Source: Hyaloscypha bicolor E (taxonomy: Eukaryota; Ascomycota; Leotiomycetes; Helotiales; Hyaloscyphaceae). From it: 64,000 bases of DNA. Of this stretch, positions 24,230 through 35,284 are shown one piece after another. A program made the translations under genes and the position numbers. Each line of letters starts with the position of its first letter. Within the stretch, counting starts at the first letter, position 1. The DNA is taken from the NCBI RefSeq assembly GCF_002865645.1, contig NW_020194562.1, positions 620,001-684,000 of the forward strand. Reading direction: 5' to 3'. The notes beneath the pieces are model-generated. The model saw only the letters and a list, made by a program, of their open reading frames with translations. It was not told the origin of the DNA and did no database searches.

Positions 24230-27200
24230 AAAAATAAAAATCACCATAATACTAGTTAATATAAATCGTATTAATTAAAACGATACTATATACTCTAGGG
24301 ATTAATTCTATACTCTCGAAATTATAATATCTTTATTATTAAGGAAGTTATAATATATGTAATTAAGCAAGCAAATATATTCGCGTTTTATATGGTTATT
24401 TTTTTACTTTATTATTACGTGACTGCCCCTTTCCATTAACCGCTTTTCTATAATTATATTAATATCTCAATAACCACAAATATAATTAAGTACCTCTCTT
24501 GAATACTTCCAATGGCTACCTCTATAAACCTTTAGAAACGCAAGCGAGCTGATTCAACTCTTGATTTAATTATAGTTCTCACTATAGCTAAAGAAGCTGT
24601 AATCCAAGCGACTATTAATGAACGGTATGGGAAACCCTCTAATATAGAGGATAATTCTAATAATTCAGATATTAAACCAAGTAATAAAGAGCTTGAAGAT
24701 TCGACCCTCTTTTGGGTTTAGTAAAAGCTTCTTATTAGTGGAAATGAAACGATTATTTTAGAGAAGCCTATAGTTACATAGCGAGATTAGAGACTTATAG
24801 AATAAACTAGTAAGTTTCTTACTTATTTACTTATTTTTATATTATAATATAAGTATACTAAGAATATTTCTAGCTTCTAGAGGCTTGTATTACTCCAAAT
24901 TAATAAAGGAATTAGTAAAGCTATTGAGAACTTAATAAATACATATATATAACTAGAGGGCAAAAGATACTTAAGCTATAGTATAATCTAGTAGGCTTAA
25001 GATTCCTATAATTATACTATCTTTTAAATAAAAGAGGCTATAATTCGATATTATTAGGGGACTAATTAATATTTCTAGGGATATATAATTAAGGAAAGAG
25101 TAAAGGCTTAAAGATAAAGATAATAAAGCAAATAAACTACTTCTGGATACCCTTATTAGAGATACTTATAGATATAACAAAGCTCTAGATATATGAATAA
25201 CTTATTAGGAAGTCCTTAATAATATAGATATAAAGCTAGTATAAATAAAAGACCCCTATATCTCTCGTATAATTACTAACTTATACTTACTCCGGTAATA
25301 TACCCAATAGCTTATAAAGCCAGGGCAATATTAGCTAGGAAAAATCAATATATCTCTTTTAGTAACCGCTAGTAATTATTATTCTAATAATAGAAAGACG
25401 CTTACTCGGCAAATTAGGGAGTTATTTAATTACTATTAATAATAGTATGGTATTTCGCAAGAGGCTAGGGGTAGTAAAAGAAATAGAGTATCTTATCTGG
25501 ATAATAAGGATATATTCTTAGCCTATCGAACTTGGTTAATTAATTAAGAGCTTGGAATAATATTACTAAATAATTTCCTAAATACCATTAATTAGGAGAT
25601 TTTACCTTAATTATTATCGATAATTAACAAGCCTATTACTCGCAGTATAGCTTACTTATAGCTTCCTAGGCTCGGCTTTTATTACCATAAAACTAAGAAA
25701 GGGCTTTATATAAATGGATACGAATAACCTAATATAATTCAGTATTATTAAGAGGTATTTTTACTACTAATAAATAAGCTTTTATTATATATAGTTTAAT
25801 ATAAGGAGGATAAAGCTAGTATATGGTATATGATTTAATCTATACTCCTAATTAGAAGTCAGATATATATAATATACTTCTATAATAAGAGCTATTTCCA
25901 TAGTTTCGATTATAAAAAGAGCCTCTAGCTAGTAGATAATTAGCAAAAAATGCCCGGAAAAAGTAAAGAGAGGCTAATTCACGATTCTGAGTTTGTGGGC
26001 CCTAAAAAGCATATTAGGGTACCAAATAATAAAGGTATCTTTATCCCAAATAACCTCGATTTGGATATCTATTAAATTATATATCCAGGCTTAAATAGAA
26101 ACCCCTAGTAAGATACAAAATAGCTACTAGTTCAGATTACTAGGACGCTCGATATATTTGAATAGAAGCACTCAAACTATATAGCTATTCTAATATTTAA
26201 TTAGTCTTCTGTATATGCTTCGTATAGCAAAGGTATACTAAACGCCTTTAGTATAAATAAGGCACCGGGGGGGTTAAAAAGGGTAATATTAAGCCCTATA
26301 GGAGAGATATATATTTCCCACCGGAGTATATGATTCCGGGGCTATAGGGTACCATTCAAGTTCTTTAGCAACTTAATCCGAATAGAGAAAGAGAGCCTAA
26401 AGGTATGGAATAGATTCTCATTAAGCGAGATTATAATATCCCTGGCTTAAGATTTAAGTGCCCAAAGGATACTAGGTATACTATATTTCTTAAATATCCT
26501 CCCGCTATTAAATAAATATACTGTTTAGCTCGTATTCTATTAAATCACTAAGACTTCTTTAAAGAGAAGTCTCAAGTTAAAGAGCTTATTATAGAGCGAG
26601 GGTATAAGGCTGTGTTTTTACCAAAGTTCCACTACGAAATCAACCTAATTGAGATATATTAGGGGTATAGCAAAACTCGATATTATTAAGTAAAAAAGAC
26701 TAGCTTCCCAGATACCAAAGTTAAGGTAGTAGAGGTACTTGAAGCTTGTTTGATTAAGACTATACAAAGGTTCTGTAATCGTATATTCCGCTAGATAGAT
26801 ACGTATCGGAAGGGATTGAGTATTAAACAAGCTGCTTGGTATATAAAGAAGCAAAGACGCTATAGAACAATATCTAAAATAGTAATAGAGGAATAGGATA
26901 ATATATAAAAGCAGGAAAGCGAAGGTAGCTAGAGTTTATAAAATTAGTTTGGCCAAAATTAGCTTGAATCCTATATAACTAGAGCCTTACTATATATATA
27001 TAATATATAGTACTAGAGAAAGCTATATTTGATATTTAGGAAGGTTCTTCTAAGCTTATAGGGCTTAAATATTAATATTATATTAATAATAAGGCTAGTA
27101 AGATACTGTAATATCCCCTTAAAGTACGGGCTCACGTGACCTTAGCAAGTAGAAATATTCGCGTTTTGTATAACGAAAAATCAATAAAATAGAAAGGGTC

Positions 27201-27386
27201 CGTATACTTTAGGCCTTAATTATTAATAAACCACAAATTATATTAAAAATCCGATTAATAGGTATTTTTCGCCTGGTTCTATTCTATAATTGCATAACTT
27301 AGTATAAATTAATTGGGGTTATAGTTAAAAAGTTATTATGGGCGTAAAAGAGCGACCAATTTGTTGCTTTTGGATCGGACCGACTG
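24202..27386 (+). mobile_element. DNA transposon with 29-bp inverted ends and TA target, IS630/Tc1/mariner-like, inactive
   Basis: A sequence beginning CAGTCGGTCCGATCCAAAAG at 24202 recurs inverted, ending at 27386. Each end is bordered by TA (24200-24201 and 27387-27388), the target used by the IS630/Tc1/mariner group. The inner body is AT-rich and RIP-like. Subterminal direct repeats also occur: ATATTCGCGTTTTATAT near 24377 and ATATTCGCGTTTTGTAT near 27158. Length is 3,185 bp, long for a simple mariner but reasonable for the larger fungal DDE-endonuclease elements. Confidence 0.85.
24512..26960 (+). pseudogene. DDE-endonuclease transposase, RIP-inactivated
   Basis: Starts at ATGGCTACC (24512) and can be followed to about 26960 through many TAG/TAA stops. 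Recognisable are a KKGLY.NGYE-type block near 25695, a central region with HDSEF near 25980, and a C-terminal block with KAVFLPKFHYEINLIE near 26610, whose H-E-x-N-x-I-E spacing is typical of fungal DDE superfamily endonucleases of IS630/Tc1 type. The RFCNRIF block follows. No frame is intact, so the protein cannot be made. Confidence 0.75.
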
Positions 27387-27387
27387 T
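27359..27387 (-). repeat. Right terminal inverted repeat of the DNA transposon
   Basis: 29 bp, exact reverse complement of 24201-24229. Both termini are unmutated although the interior is heavily decayed. Confidence 0.9.
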
Positions 27388-27388
27388 A

Positions 27389-27490
27389 TGCTCAGGTTCT
27401 GCTCAGGTTCTGCTCAGGCTCTGCTCAGGCTTGCTCAGGCTCTGCTCCGGCATGCTCACCCTCGGCTCAGGTATGCTCACCCTCAGCTCA
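27389..27490. repeat. Minisatellite of about 11 bp, unit TGCTCAGGTTC
   Basis: Six to eight imperfect copies of TGCTCAGG(T/C)TC, some shortened or changed to TGCTCACCCTC, start immediately after the right end of the DNA transposon. Confidence 0.8.
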
Positions 27491-28002
27491 GGTTAAAGCA
27501 GCAGTTGCTCACGCCCAGAGACTAAACGGAACGAGCGAAAGAAAAAATTAATGCTGAGTCTAGGGGTATTCAGGAAATTATGGTGGGTGCGAGGTGAAGT
27601 GTGGCCTGAAAACAGGCCTGTACGCACAGACTAGTGGGAGCCGGCTCGTAACCGAAATACCGCGGGTCGTCGTCTCCCTTTAATCCTCCCCTCACTCATT
27701 CCCCCCATTTGATCACAACCCAACTCGTCTCAGATTACTTGAAATTACGAATCATGCACAACAAACGAGCCAAGTCGAAGGTATCAAAGGCTGCATCATT
27801 GATTAAAGAAACACGTGTTCTTCACTTGAAGAAGTGTTGAAATATGAGGTCAATATGACTTCAGGATGAAAAAGAGTAAAATAGCAGGGCAATAATTGGA
27901 AAAGTGGCACCGCAACTCGCATTGGAGATCAAAGTACGCAGGAGACAGGCAGCTGAGGGCATAACATTAGGTATTACGTAGCTATCGTATCGTCTCTACG
28001 TC
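27491..28002. other. Downstream region of glucosylceramide synthase
   Basis: Normal-GC DNA. No gene seen; probably contains the 3' untranslated region of the minus-strand gene to its right. Confidence 0.4.
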
Positions 28003-29661
28003 TCAATCCTGTCTATCCTTACTCCTCGACCTCGCTCTCTCCAACTCAGGCGTAGAACCGCCAGCCTTACCCCTATCCTTGATCTCAACAACTTTCATAT
28101 CCAACCCGACTCTAAACTTCTTGCCCCTCCACATCACCGTCGTGCCACCAAGACAAGCCCAAGCCCAGATCGGCCAAGCGAGGAACTCCCTCCCGACCCA
28201 GGCGGCGAACCATTCTTTAAACGGTCGTCGCGAGTGTCCCAGAGGTCGAGTGAAGGATGGAGTGTCATCGTCTAGCTCCACTGACGCTCCGGAGTGAAGT
28301 TTTGCATACAAAAGGGTATCCATGCTCATCCAAGCCATCACGCTGATCAGCCAGAAAACGGTAAATGTATGCCAGGTCTGCGGAATCTCAAAAACGGAAT
28401 GGAACCAAGGCAGAGTGGTGACTGCAAATGCCCCATACGCTGAACAGAGAAGAGGCTCAACCCCTGGCTCTACAAGAGTGGCAAGCGTGACGGTCCATTT
28501 CCGTACTCTTAGCCAACGAACGCGGCGAGCGATGTACTCTCGTACTGACATTCCTGCCATGGGTTGGATTGCCAGATCTCCGAATACTAAGCCGTGCTTG
28601 TAGAACTTTTGGCCCGCTTTCTCTTCGCCTACTTTCTTTCTCCAGAGGAGGTCGCCGATAAGATGGTCCTCGCAAATATTCTCGGAGAAGAAGTCAATGC
28701 CGGGGCAGTAGGGAGAGGCTCCTGAAGTCAGGTAGTTGAGGTGGGATCGCCTGAACATGGTTGACTTGCCGACTATGCAGGGAGCAATGGAAACAGTGTT
28801 TATTGCGGTGTAAAATTTTGCGTGGGAAGAGGCCATAAACATTTCTTCGAGACGACCGCCGCCGGTTCGCAGCATTGTACCAGATGTTGACTCGTTCTTG
28901 GGTAGGGAGAGGACATCGTATGCTGCTGAGTTGGTGGATGAGACGTGCTGGCTTTCATGGTGGTCTCTGAGAAGTCCCCTGGCTTCTTCTCCTACGCTTG
29001 CCCCTACACTGTCCACAACGAGGGGCAGTTGGTGGACAAATTTGTAGGGAATAGCTTTGGTCCCGCGTGCCTCGAATCCGCAGAGCTTGTCCACCATCCG
29101 TCCAGCGACTCCCTTTCCAACCCAGACATTACAGTCAAGGATCCAACAGATATCTCCTTTAGCTTCTCGATACCCTCGACTCATATTCCGGATCTTCGGA
29201 TTCGGTCCCAGGTTGTGTGTTTCCTCTCCATGCCCGGTCAGATTCGGATCTTCTTCTTCAACGAATATCTGTACGTCGAACCTTGGGAAGTCTGCCAGCA
29301 GGCGCTGTAATACAGGAAACGCTGGATCGCTGAATGATGCTACACAAAAGTATATCGTCAACTTTTCCAAGGGATAATCTTGTCGGAATGTTGCAGCAAG
29401 GCATTCGTAGAGCTGTGGCTCGAGTCCTTTGACAGGTCGAAGAATCGTTATGTGTGGAACGTCTTCAAGCTTCAACGTCGGAGACACAGCGGGCTTCGGC
29501 TTGGAGGAGTAATAGCGGTACCTTAGAGTGTGTAAGCAGTATGAACTCCCCAAGTACAGGCGTTTCACCTACAATTGGGTAAATCCTATGACTTGGACGA
29601 CCAGGATGATAAGGTACCAGAAGCCACACGCCAAGGCGATGGCAAAGGTCCACGCCAGCAT
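28003..29661 (-). CDS. Ceramide glucosyltransferase (glucosylceramide synthase, GT21)
   Basis: Transfers glucose from UDP-glucose to ceramide to make glucosylceramide at the Golgi/ER membrane. Two exons: 29661-29573 and 29521-28003, with a 51-nt intron (GTAGGT donor, CTAAG acceptor), give 535 residues. Exon 1 encodes an N-terminal membrane helix, MLAWTFAIALACGFWYLIIL. The family signature is complete: RPVKGLEP, D1 in SFSDPAF (about 94), D2 in LDCNVWV (about 164), D3 in SENICEDHLIGD (about 312), and RRVRWLRVRKW (about 364) fulfilling the (Q/R)xxRW motif. C-terminal hydrophobic segments follow, and the tail is Arg/Ser-rich. The start at 29661 is chosen because it gives the short anchor normal for the family. 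It is divergently arranged with SEN2. Fungal glucosylceramides affect growth and sensitivity to plant defensins. It looks functional. Confidence 0.92.
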
Positions 29662-30243
29662 TTCATGATCCTCTGCAGCACTTACTGCTCTTGCAGCAGC
29701 AGAAGGGGCGTCGCGAGGCCAGATTGTCATCGGAGACAGGATCTGAGTCCCCGGTCGGTGTCACAACTTTCTTCCAATTCAGCGACAGAAATTCCTGATG
29801 GTCGGAAGGCCGGTCTTTGAAAGGAAATCACGTGATCCGACCGGGAATTCTCGCTCTAAAAATCTTTGCAGAGTCGAAGGAAAAGAAAAGGCTTCCCTCC
29901 CCAACCACATCGAATGATTTTCCACGAACACTTCCCTCAACCTCCTTGAGGAACCATTCTGAAGCTGTAAGTACACGATTATTTTTATTTGACGTCGATG
30001 AGGACATGCTGGCGCTGTCGTGCATGCGGTGATGACACAACTCGATGCTTAGAGGAATGACTCTGACTTTATGTCGCTCTTCCATGCTGGCTCAATTCTC
30101 TTCGAGAAGACTACAACGGTATCTGAGCATTGCAATAAATTACCATATTTACTGGGAACGGAAACCTTCAGACAACCTCCTTCTAACAGCTTCAAATTCA
30201 AAACAGACTCGACATGACCCCACCATAGCTTCATCTTCACAAG
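29662..30243. promoter_or_regulatory. Shared intergenic region of glucosylceramide synthase and SEN2
   Basis: 582 bp between two divergent start codons, so both promoters must lie here. It includes pyrimidine-rich stretches and a CACGTGA at 29829. No specific regulator can be assigned. Confidence 0.5.
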
Positions 30244-32145
30244 ATGGCAGACACAGCAGCAATCAGCCCCGTCGACCATGGCGTAAAGACACCGGTCTCA
30301 GCAGCGCCTTCAAAACCTCGTGGACCTTCGAAGCGCGATCAACTGAACAAGTTGTATGCTCTCCCCGCACCTCTTCGAACATTTCCCCTCCCGACCTTCG
30401 TCCCTCACAACCCTCTCTCACTCTTCCACATTCTGTTTGTGTGGGTGTCCCAAACAATCAATTCACAACCTGCGCATTTCGAACCACTCTATCAGGGTTG
30501 GTTCTCGCCGGAAACCCGGTCAGTCCACGTTACGGACTCCCGGTCTATCCGAGGGTTGTGGGAACAAGGATTTTATGGAAAAGGAAGCTTGAGCCGGAGT
30601 GAACCCCAATGGCTAGAGTTGCAGAAGACGCGGGCAGGGGCCACCAAGACGAAAAAGAAAGATATAACTGCTTGGGAGGTGACGAATATCAGGCGGGCGG
30701 AACGGCAAGAGATGAAGTGGGAGAGAGCAAGAATTGAAAGAGAGGCTATTGAACAGAAGCTGGCGGAAGAGGCTGCCGCGGCTTTGGACAAAGCGATTGA
30801 ATCCAATTGTACTTCGGAATCGACAATCACAGACGCCACAACCATTGAGGCGGTTGAAGCCTTGCGAGGTTCTGAAGAACCACTGCCGGTCTTCAAGTCG
30901 CAAATTTGTGCCCCCGTAGGACCTCTGGAGCTTCTCGCTCTTGCAAACTCGAAAGCTGACCTGGAAAGGCTGCCTTCGAGCGTTCCCTGCTTCGGCGAAA
31001 ATATGGATCGGAACTTCATCGAGCGATTCTACGCAGCTCCAGTCGACCCCCCAACACTCTTGGCGTTGCCAAACTCAGTTCAAGACTGCCCTCCAAGTGA
31101 CCCAATATCTCAGGATGTCTTGGGAAGCTTGCCGACGCCACCTCAATATGAAGCACCTGCCAATGGTCATGCTCTACCAAGCTTCAAGCCAAGTTCCATG
31201 CCTGCTCCAAGTAACGATGGGGCTGGTTCAAGAGAAAACCATGGACTTGGTATACTTGCATCTGCAAAACCGGAAGAAATTGAGATTGTTGGAGGATCAG
31301 ACACGAACGAGGACACCGTTGACGAATCGGCTCTTTCAACGCATTCAGAGGATACTCTCGAGACTCATGGTACGCCCCCCAACGGATCTGCTCTAGTCAA
31401 TGGAGGTCCTTCTACCCCAAGGATAAAGCGCCAAAAGAGCGTTCGATTTTCACCTACCGTCGAGAAGACCACCTTCATTCAGTCTGAACCACCCAGTCCT
31501 GAACGAGCGGCAGCAGCAACGACAATAATCGAGGAAGAACCTTTGATCATCCGAGAGCAGGAACATATCCAACTCACCCTTGAAGAGGCGTTCTTCCTTT
31601 CCTACGCACTCGGTGCACTGGATATACTCGATCCGGAAACCAAGAAACCAATACCAAATCAAGACCTGTTCTACCTATTCCGCAAAACATCCTACTTCCC
31701 ACCATTAGCAAATCCATCCATGTCTCCCGATGATCCCTTTATGACCGACTATGTCGTATACCACCATTTCCGATCGCTTGGTTGGGTTCTGCGCTCTGGA
31801 ATCAAGTTCTCGGTCGACTACATGCTCTACACTCGCGGTCCCGTCTTCACCCATGCCGAATTCGGGGTCCTGATATTACCAGCCTACAGTGATCCATATT
31901 GGAGCAGCAACCCTTTCTTGCAAAACTACGTGAAAAGCAAAGAGACACGGACCTGGGCTTGGATGAATCGGATTCACAGAGTGATCACGCAGGTCAAGAA
32001 AACATTAGTTCTAGTATACGTGGATATTCCCAAACCTTTGGAAGCCGAAGAAGAGGCAAAAATGGGTATCGATGCTCAGCTAGCGAGATACAAGGTTAGG
32101 GAGGTTATGATGACGAGGTTCTCCGCGAACAGACGGAGGGACTGA
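30244..32145 (+). CDS. SEN2: tRNA-splicing endonuclease subunit Sen2
   Basis: Catalytic subunit of the heterotetrameric tRNA intron endonuclease; Sen2 cuts the 5' splice site. A single exon gives 633 residues. The N-terminal part (about 20-130) has the conserved LPAPLRTFPLPTFVPHNP and GFYGKGSLSRSEP blocks. A charged, probably coiled stretch (about 150-185) and a long low-complexity linker follow. The C-terminal nuclease domain begins near LTLEEAFFLSYALG (about 440). The expected catalytic triad is visible: Tyr529 in DYMLYTRGP, His537 in FTHAEFG, and Lys585/586 in QVKKTLVLVYV. The domain order and the triad make the call firm. The start at 30244 is the first ATG in the frame and is preceded by an A-rich, AT-free context. 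Nothing suggests damage. Confidence 0.93.
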   Translation: MADTAAISPVDHGVKTPVSAAPSKPRGPSKRDQLNKLYALPAPLRTFPLPTFVPHNPLSLFHILFVWVSQTINSQPAHFEPLYQGWFSPETRSVHVTDSRSIRGLWEQGFYGKGSLSRSEPQWLELQKTRAGATKTKKKDITAWEVTNIRRAERQEMKWERARIEREAIEQKLAEEAAAALDKAIESNCTSESTITDATTIEAVEALRGSEEPLPVFKSQICAPVGPLELLALANSKADLERLPSSVPCFGENMDRNFIERFYAAPVDPPTLLALPNSVQDCPPSDPISQDVLGSLPTPPQYEAPANGHALPSFKPSSMPAPSNDGAGSRENHGLGILASAKPEEIEIVGGSDTNEDTVDESALSTHSEDTLETHGTPPNGSALVNGGPSTPRIKRQKSVRFSPTVEKTTFIQSEPPSPERAAAATTIIEEEPLIIREQEHIQLTLEEAFFLSYALGALDILDPETKKPIPNQDLFYLFRKTSYFPPLANPSMSPDDPFMTDYVVYHHFRSLGWVLRSGIKFSVDYMLYTRGPVFTHAEFGVLILPAYSDPYWSSNPFLQNYVKSKETRTWAWMNRIHRVITQVKKTLVLVYVDIPKPLEAEEEAKMGIDAQLARYKVREVMMTRFSANRRRD

Positions 32146-32924
32146 ATGGGGACTTCAATGTAACATTATCATAGGATATCAATGATGTTTCATTGCTCAC
32201 GAAGTAATGCCAATTTTTGCGTTAGCTTGATTCCGTCTTTTTCCATTCCTCTCGTTGCCTTGCAATCGCCGTTTCCCTGACATCTCTTCCAATGTTCTAA
32301 TCCCTCCCATTGGTTCCACACTTTCCGCTCAGTAAACAATCTTTATTTCACGATGTTCTTTTACCGCTTCTTTGTTCCAATGATAATGATCTTTGTTTAG
32401 ATAATTATGGTCTCTATTTAGAGAATAATAATCTTTATTCAGACAATAAAAACTATTTTAGGATAATAAAATTCTTTATTTAGATCATAACGAGCAGAAA
32501 GGGGGCTTTCACACAACAAATTTCATCAAATCGATTTGAATATGCTCAATAGCACCCATATAACCTATCAGTCATGTTCCCAGCTGGCTACGACTTCTTA
32601 TTGCCTTCTACGGCCACTTGCAACTTGAAGGCAGGAAGAACGGATCATCTCCTTCAAAAAAAAGCGCCGGTAGAATGTTCACAACGACTACAATGCCCTT
32701 GATACTACAGGAATGCCCGCCGCAGACCAGCAGACCAGAAGGGAAAATTTTGCTAAACTCGAGGAGTAACTTAGGATTACTCTGTTAAGATCCAGCGGAT
32801 TGACAGCCTTCTGCGACGCCCATCGTCGTGTAGATAGGTTTCCACAGCAGAGAGAACCCTTTCTGAGACCAAATCTCACGAGTAGTCCATGTTTTAGTTT
32901 CATTTGTTGAGCTTTTGCAAAGTT

Positions 32925-32927
<3 letters not shown>
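32146..32927. other. Intergenic, no gene seen
   Basis: Downstream of SEN2. It contains a degenerate tandem array (see 32375-32490). No credible frame on either strand. Confidence 0.5.
32375..32490. repeat. Degenerate tandem repeat of about 28 bp
   Basis: About four copies of a unit containing ATAAT...TCTTTATTTAGA, each differing at several positions. Confidence 0.6.

Positions 32928-32968
<41 letters not shown>
32928..32968. repeat. (CT)n microsatellite, about 20 repeats
   Basis: Uninterrupted CT dinucleotide run of about 41 bp. Confidence 0.95.
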
Positions 32969-32971
<3 letters not shown>

Positions 32972-34709
32972 GATATGTATATATATTAGATCGAATAATT
33001 GAATTTCAGTTTCTATATTAACCTCAAACTCATCTATTGTGATCTTAGAGCTAGACGCCTCCACTAAACGACCGAGCAGAATCTAATATATTCTACGTAC
33101 CTCAAAGTTTAATTCAACTTGTCGTAATTTTATCTTCTTACCCCTGTTCTTTTCTTTATGCGATTACTCAGGAGGTGTGACGTGTAAATACAGAAATAGA
33201 TAAATCTTTAATAGGAAAATGCGAAGGGCAGCTGGAAGAAGATTTCCTGCCTAAAAATCCTATGCTAGGGACGACATAGAGAATGGCGGTTCATGATACT
33301 GCTTTCCAGTGAGTCAACCCCTGCGAGGTGATAGCGAATTGACACTGCGAGGGTGGCTGCCAGCCTCCTTGTAACTCCGCTACTCCCTTCATTCCCACCA
33401 CTTGAATAGGGATTGGCATTCCTTTGTCCAGGGCCCTGGCGATGGCAACTCGCAGGATCGCAAACTTTTAGAGCTTCTGCCCAGATTCCTTGCTGTGCAG
33501 CTGCAGGTATGTCTCGCCTCGCGGGAATTGTGGGCTTTTGTCGGAAACATCAAAGTTAGTCGATTCGAAGTGATAGCTAATCTCATCATCTATGGTCATT
33601 CAAGTAAGAAAGCCCAAAGATCATTCCTCACGACTTCGGCCATATCACCATCACCTACAAATCGCTTTGTCCATGTCAGCTATCTCATGCAGTCCCATCC
33701 CTCGTCATCTGTTGGTAAACCGGGTAGGATAAATCTGTCTAGCGCCACCACCTGCTGCAGAACTCCTTCCAGGCGCCAAAGGTCTTTTGCTGTCGCATGA
33801 TCCCAATATCCAGGCTAATTTGAGTCACGAGGAGGTTTTAACAACCTGTCAATGTAGCAGAAACTTGGAGGACTGCGACTAGGCCGTACAATCCAAGAAC
33901 AATCAGACTTTAGAGATATTACTCCAATGCACTGAAAACGTCAGGCCTTCGATAACGGCGACTCTGTGAGGGACTCGGATCCTGAAAAGGGGGACGTAAC
34001 GGAAATCTGGATCCAATGTTCGATCTGCAAGATCCCAATACAATACGACTCGATCCCCCACCACTATATGACCAAACTACCGGATTTTACGTTCGGCCCT
34101 GTTCCAGCTGTGGTATTACAGTATACGCGAGATACGGCGCGAAAGGTTATGTGGCGGGCAGGGTAATCGTTTTCAGGGGCCGTGTCTGTTCGCCAGGCTT
34201 GCTGCGATATGATTAGAAAACTATTTACTTAATGTTAAGAGTGCTGTACAATACAGGGAGAGAGAGAACGGACCTTTGAAAGATCAAAAGGATCGAAGCT
34301 GGTGGGAGGAGGGTGGGAACCTTTCCCCCCCCCCCCCCCCTTTTTTTTTGGTGGGGTTCCCACTTATGAAATGGCCCAAATATATGTTTAGGCACTATCG
34401 ACTTTGGAACTTGCTAAACACTGGAGGAAAGATTAGAAAGTTATAATGCCTTTAACTTGTGAACTGGTTATAATTAATATAGCTTACTGTTTTGTTTCTA
34501 ATATTTGTCGCGCAATATAAATAGGTCGCGAATAGAAAATCGATTCCAGTAGTTTTGGAAGGTTTGGATTGTACCCGGCTAGGCACGGATAACGTCGGCT
34601 TATAATCTTAAGCCTGTATAGATTTAAATAAGCAAATTTTGAGAAAATTAAATCTGGGAGGGTTAGTAAATTCGCCCAACAGTGTTCCATATCGGCGATA
34701 CTAACACCC
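32969..34709. other. Gene-poor intergenic DNA
   Basis: Only short frames without start context or family match. A C16/T9 homopolymer pair lies at 34325-34349. Around 34005-34130 two different plus-strand frames each carry a Cys-x2-Cys pair (CSIC and CSSC), possibly a decayed zinc-binding gene, but the frame break leaves it unsupported. Confidence 0.4.
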
Positions 34710-34822
34710 CAATAGATGGCCGAGTGGTTATGGCGTGTGGCTCAAGAAAATTTATTTTCTTTCTGATTAAAAATCAGTGAGACTTCTCATAGGGAAACCT
34801 GCAGGGGTTCGAATGTACGTCC
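34710..34822 (+). pseudogene. tRNA-Leu-like sequence, probably decayed
   Basis: A good polymerase III A box, TGGCCGAGTGG, is followed by a CTCAAGA anticodon-loop-like string as in tRNA-Leu(CAA), an AT-rich stretch where the intron would be, and a B box GGGTTCGAATG. The T-stem halves do not pair and no matching acceptor strand is found. It is therefore a pseudo-tRNA or the head of a tRNA-derived short element, not a working gene. Confidence 0.4.
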
Positions 34823-35105
34823 TGATTTTTCAAATAAAAGGAATTGATTCTAACAATCAAATAGCCCCTTCCTCTCATCAGCTATTTTTTATTTTATTTT
34901 TTTACAACCTTTTTTTGAGGGTTGGTGGGGGGCGGGAGGGAAGGGGGGAAGCGCATAGCCAGAAGCGACAATAAGAGTCAAGCGAGCGCACAGGCAGGCA
35001 GCCTATGTTAATAGCCACATGTGACTAGGCAAAGGGGACCCAAAATCAACTCTGGTAGGGGCCTTGTTATAAGCTTGACAAGGGAGCGAGAACGAATACT
35101 ACTAT
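34823..35105. other. Intergenic, no gene seen
   Basis: Includes a T-rich run and a G-rich run at 34920-34950. No frame of interest. Confidence 0.4.
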
Positions 35106-35284
35106 CCCCCCCCTTGAATACTTACAGTGGGTCCTATAGTAACGCCACCCTGAAACCTCGTTTATAACCCCCAACTAGGAAATATCAGGTGCTCTCCAGA
35201 ATCGCTATTGGCCATACACCCTTGAGTTGGTCAGTGCAGAAGTGGTGTTATCCCAGGACCCACTGTAAGTATTCAAGGGGGGGG
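35106..35284. repeat. Foldback element of about 180 bp with C-run ends (MITE-like)
   Basis: The left arm CCCCCCTTGAATACTTACAG at 35108, continuing TGGGTCCT, is the reverse complement of the right arm around 35251-35284. The arms match for about 30 bp and more loosely to about 45 bp, including ACGCCACC against GGTGTTAT. The centre has no frame. The shape suits a small non-autonomous DNA element. The target duplication is unclear because the C/G runs differ in length. Confidence 0.7.

Noticed and set aside
33402..33800. 132-codon plus-strand frame
   Set aside because: No ATG start at its head, no recognisable domain, gene-poor surroundings.
34005..34216. Cys-x2-Cys pairs suggesting a zinc-binding enzyme of GFA/CENP-V type
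   Set aside because: The two pairs fall in different frames and no flanking family motif could be read.
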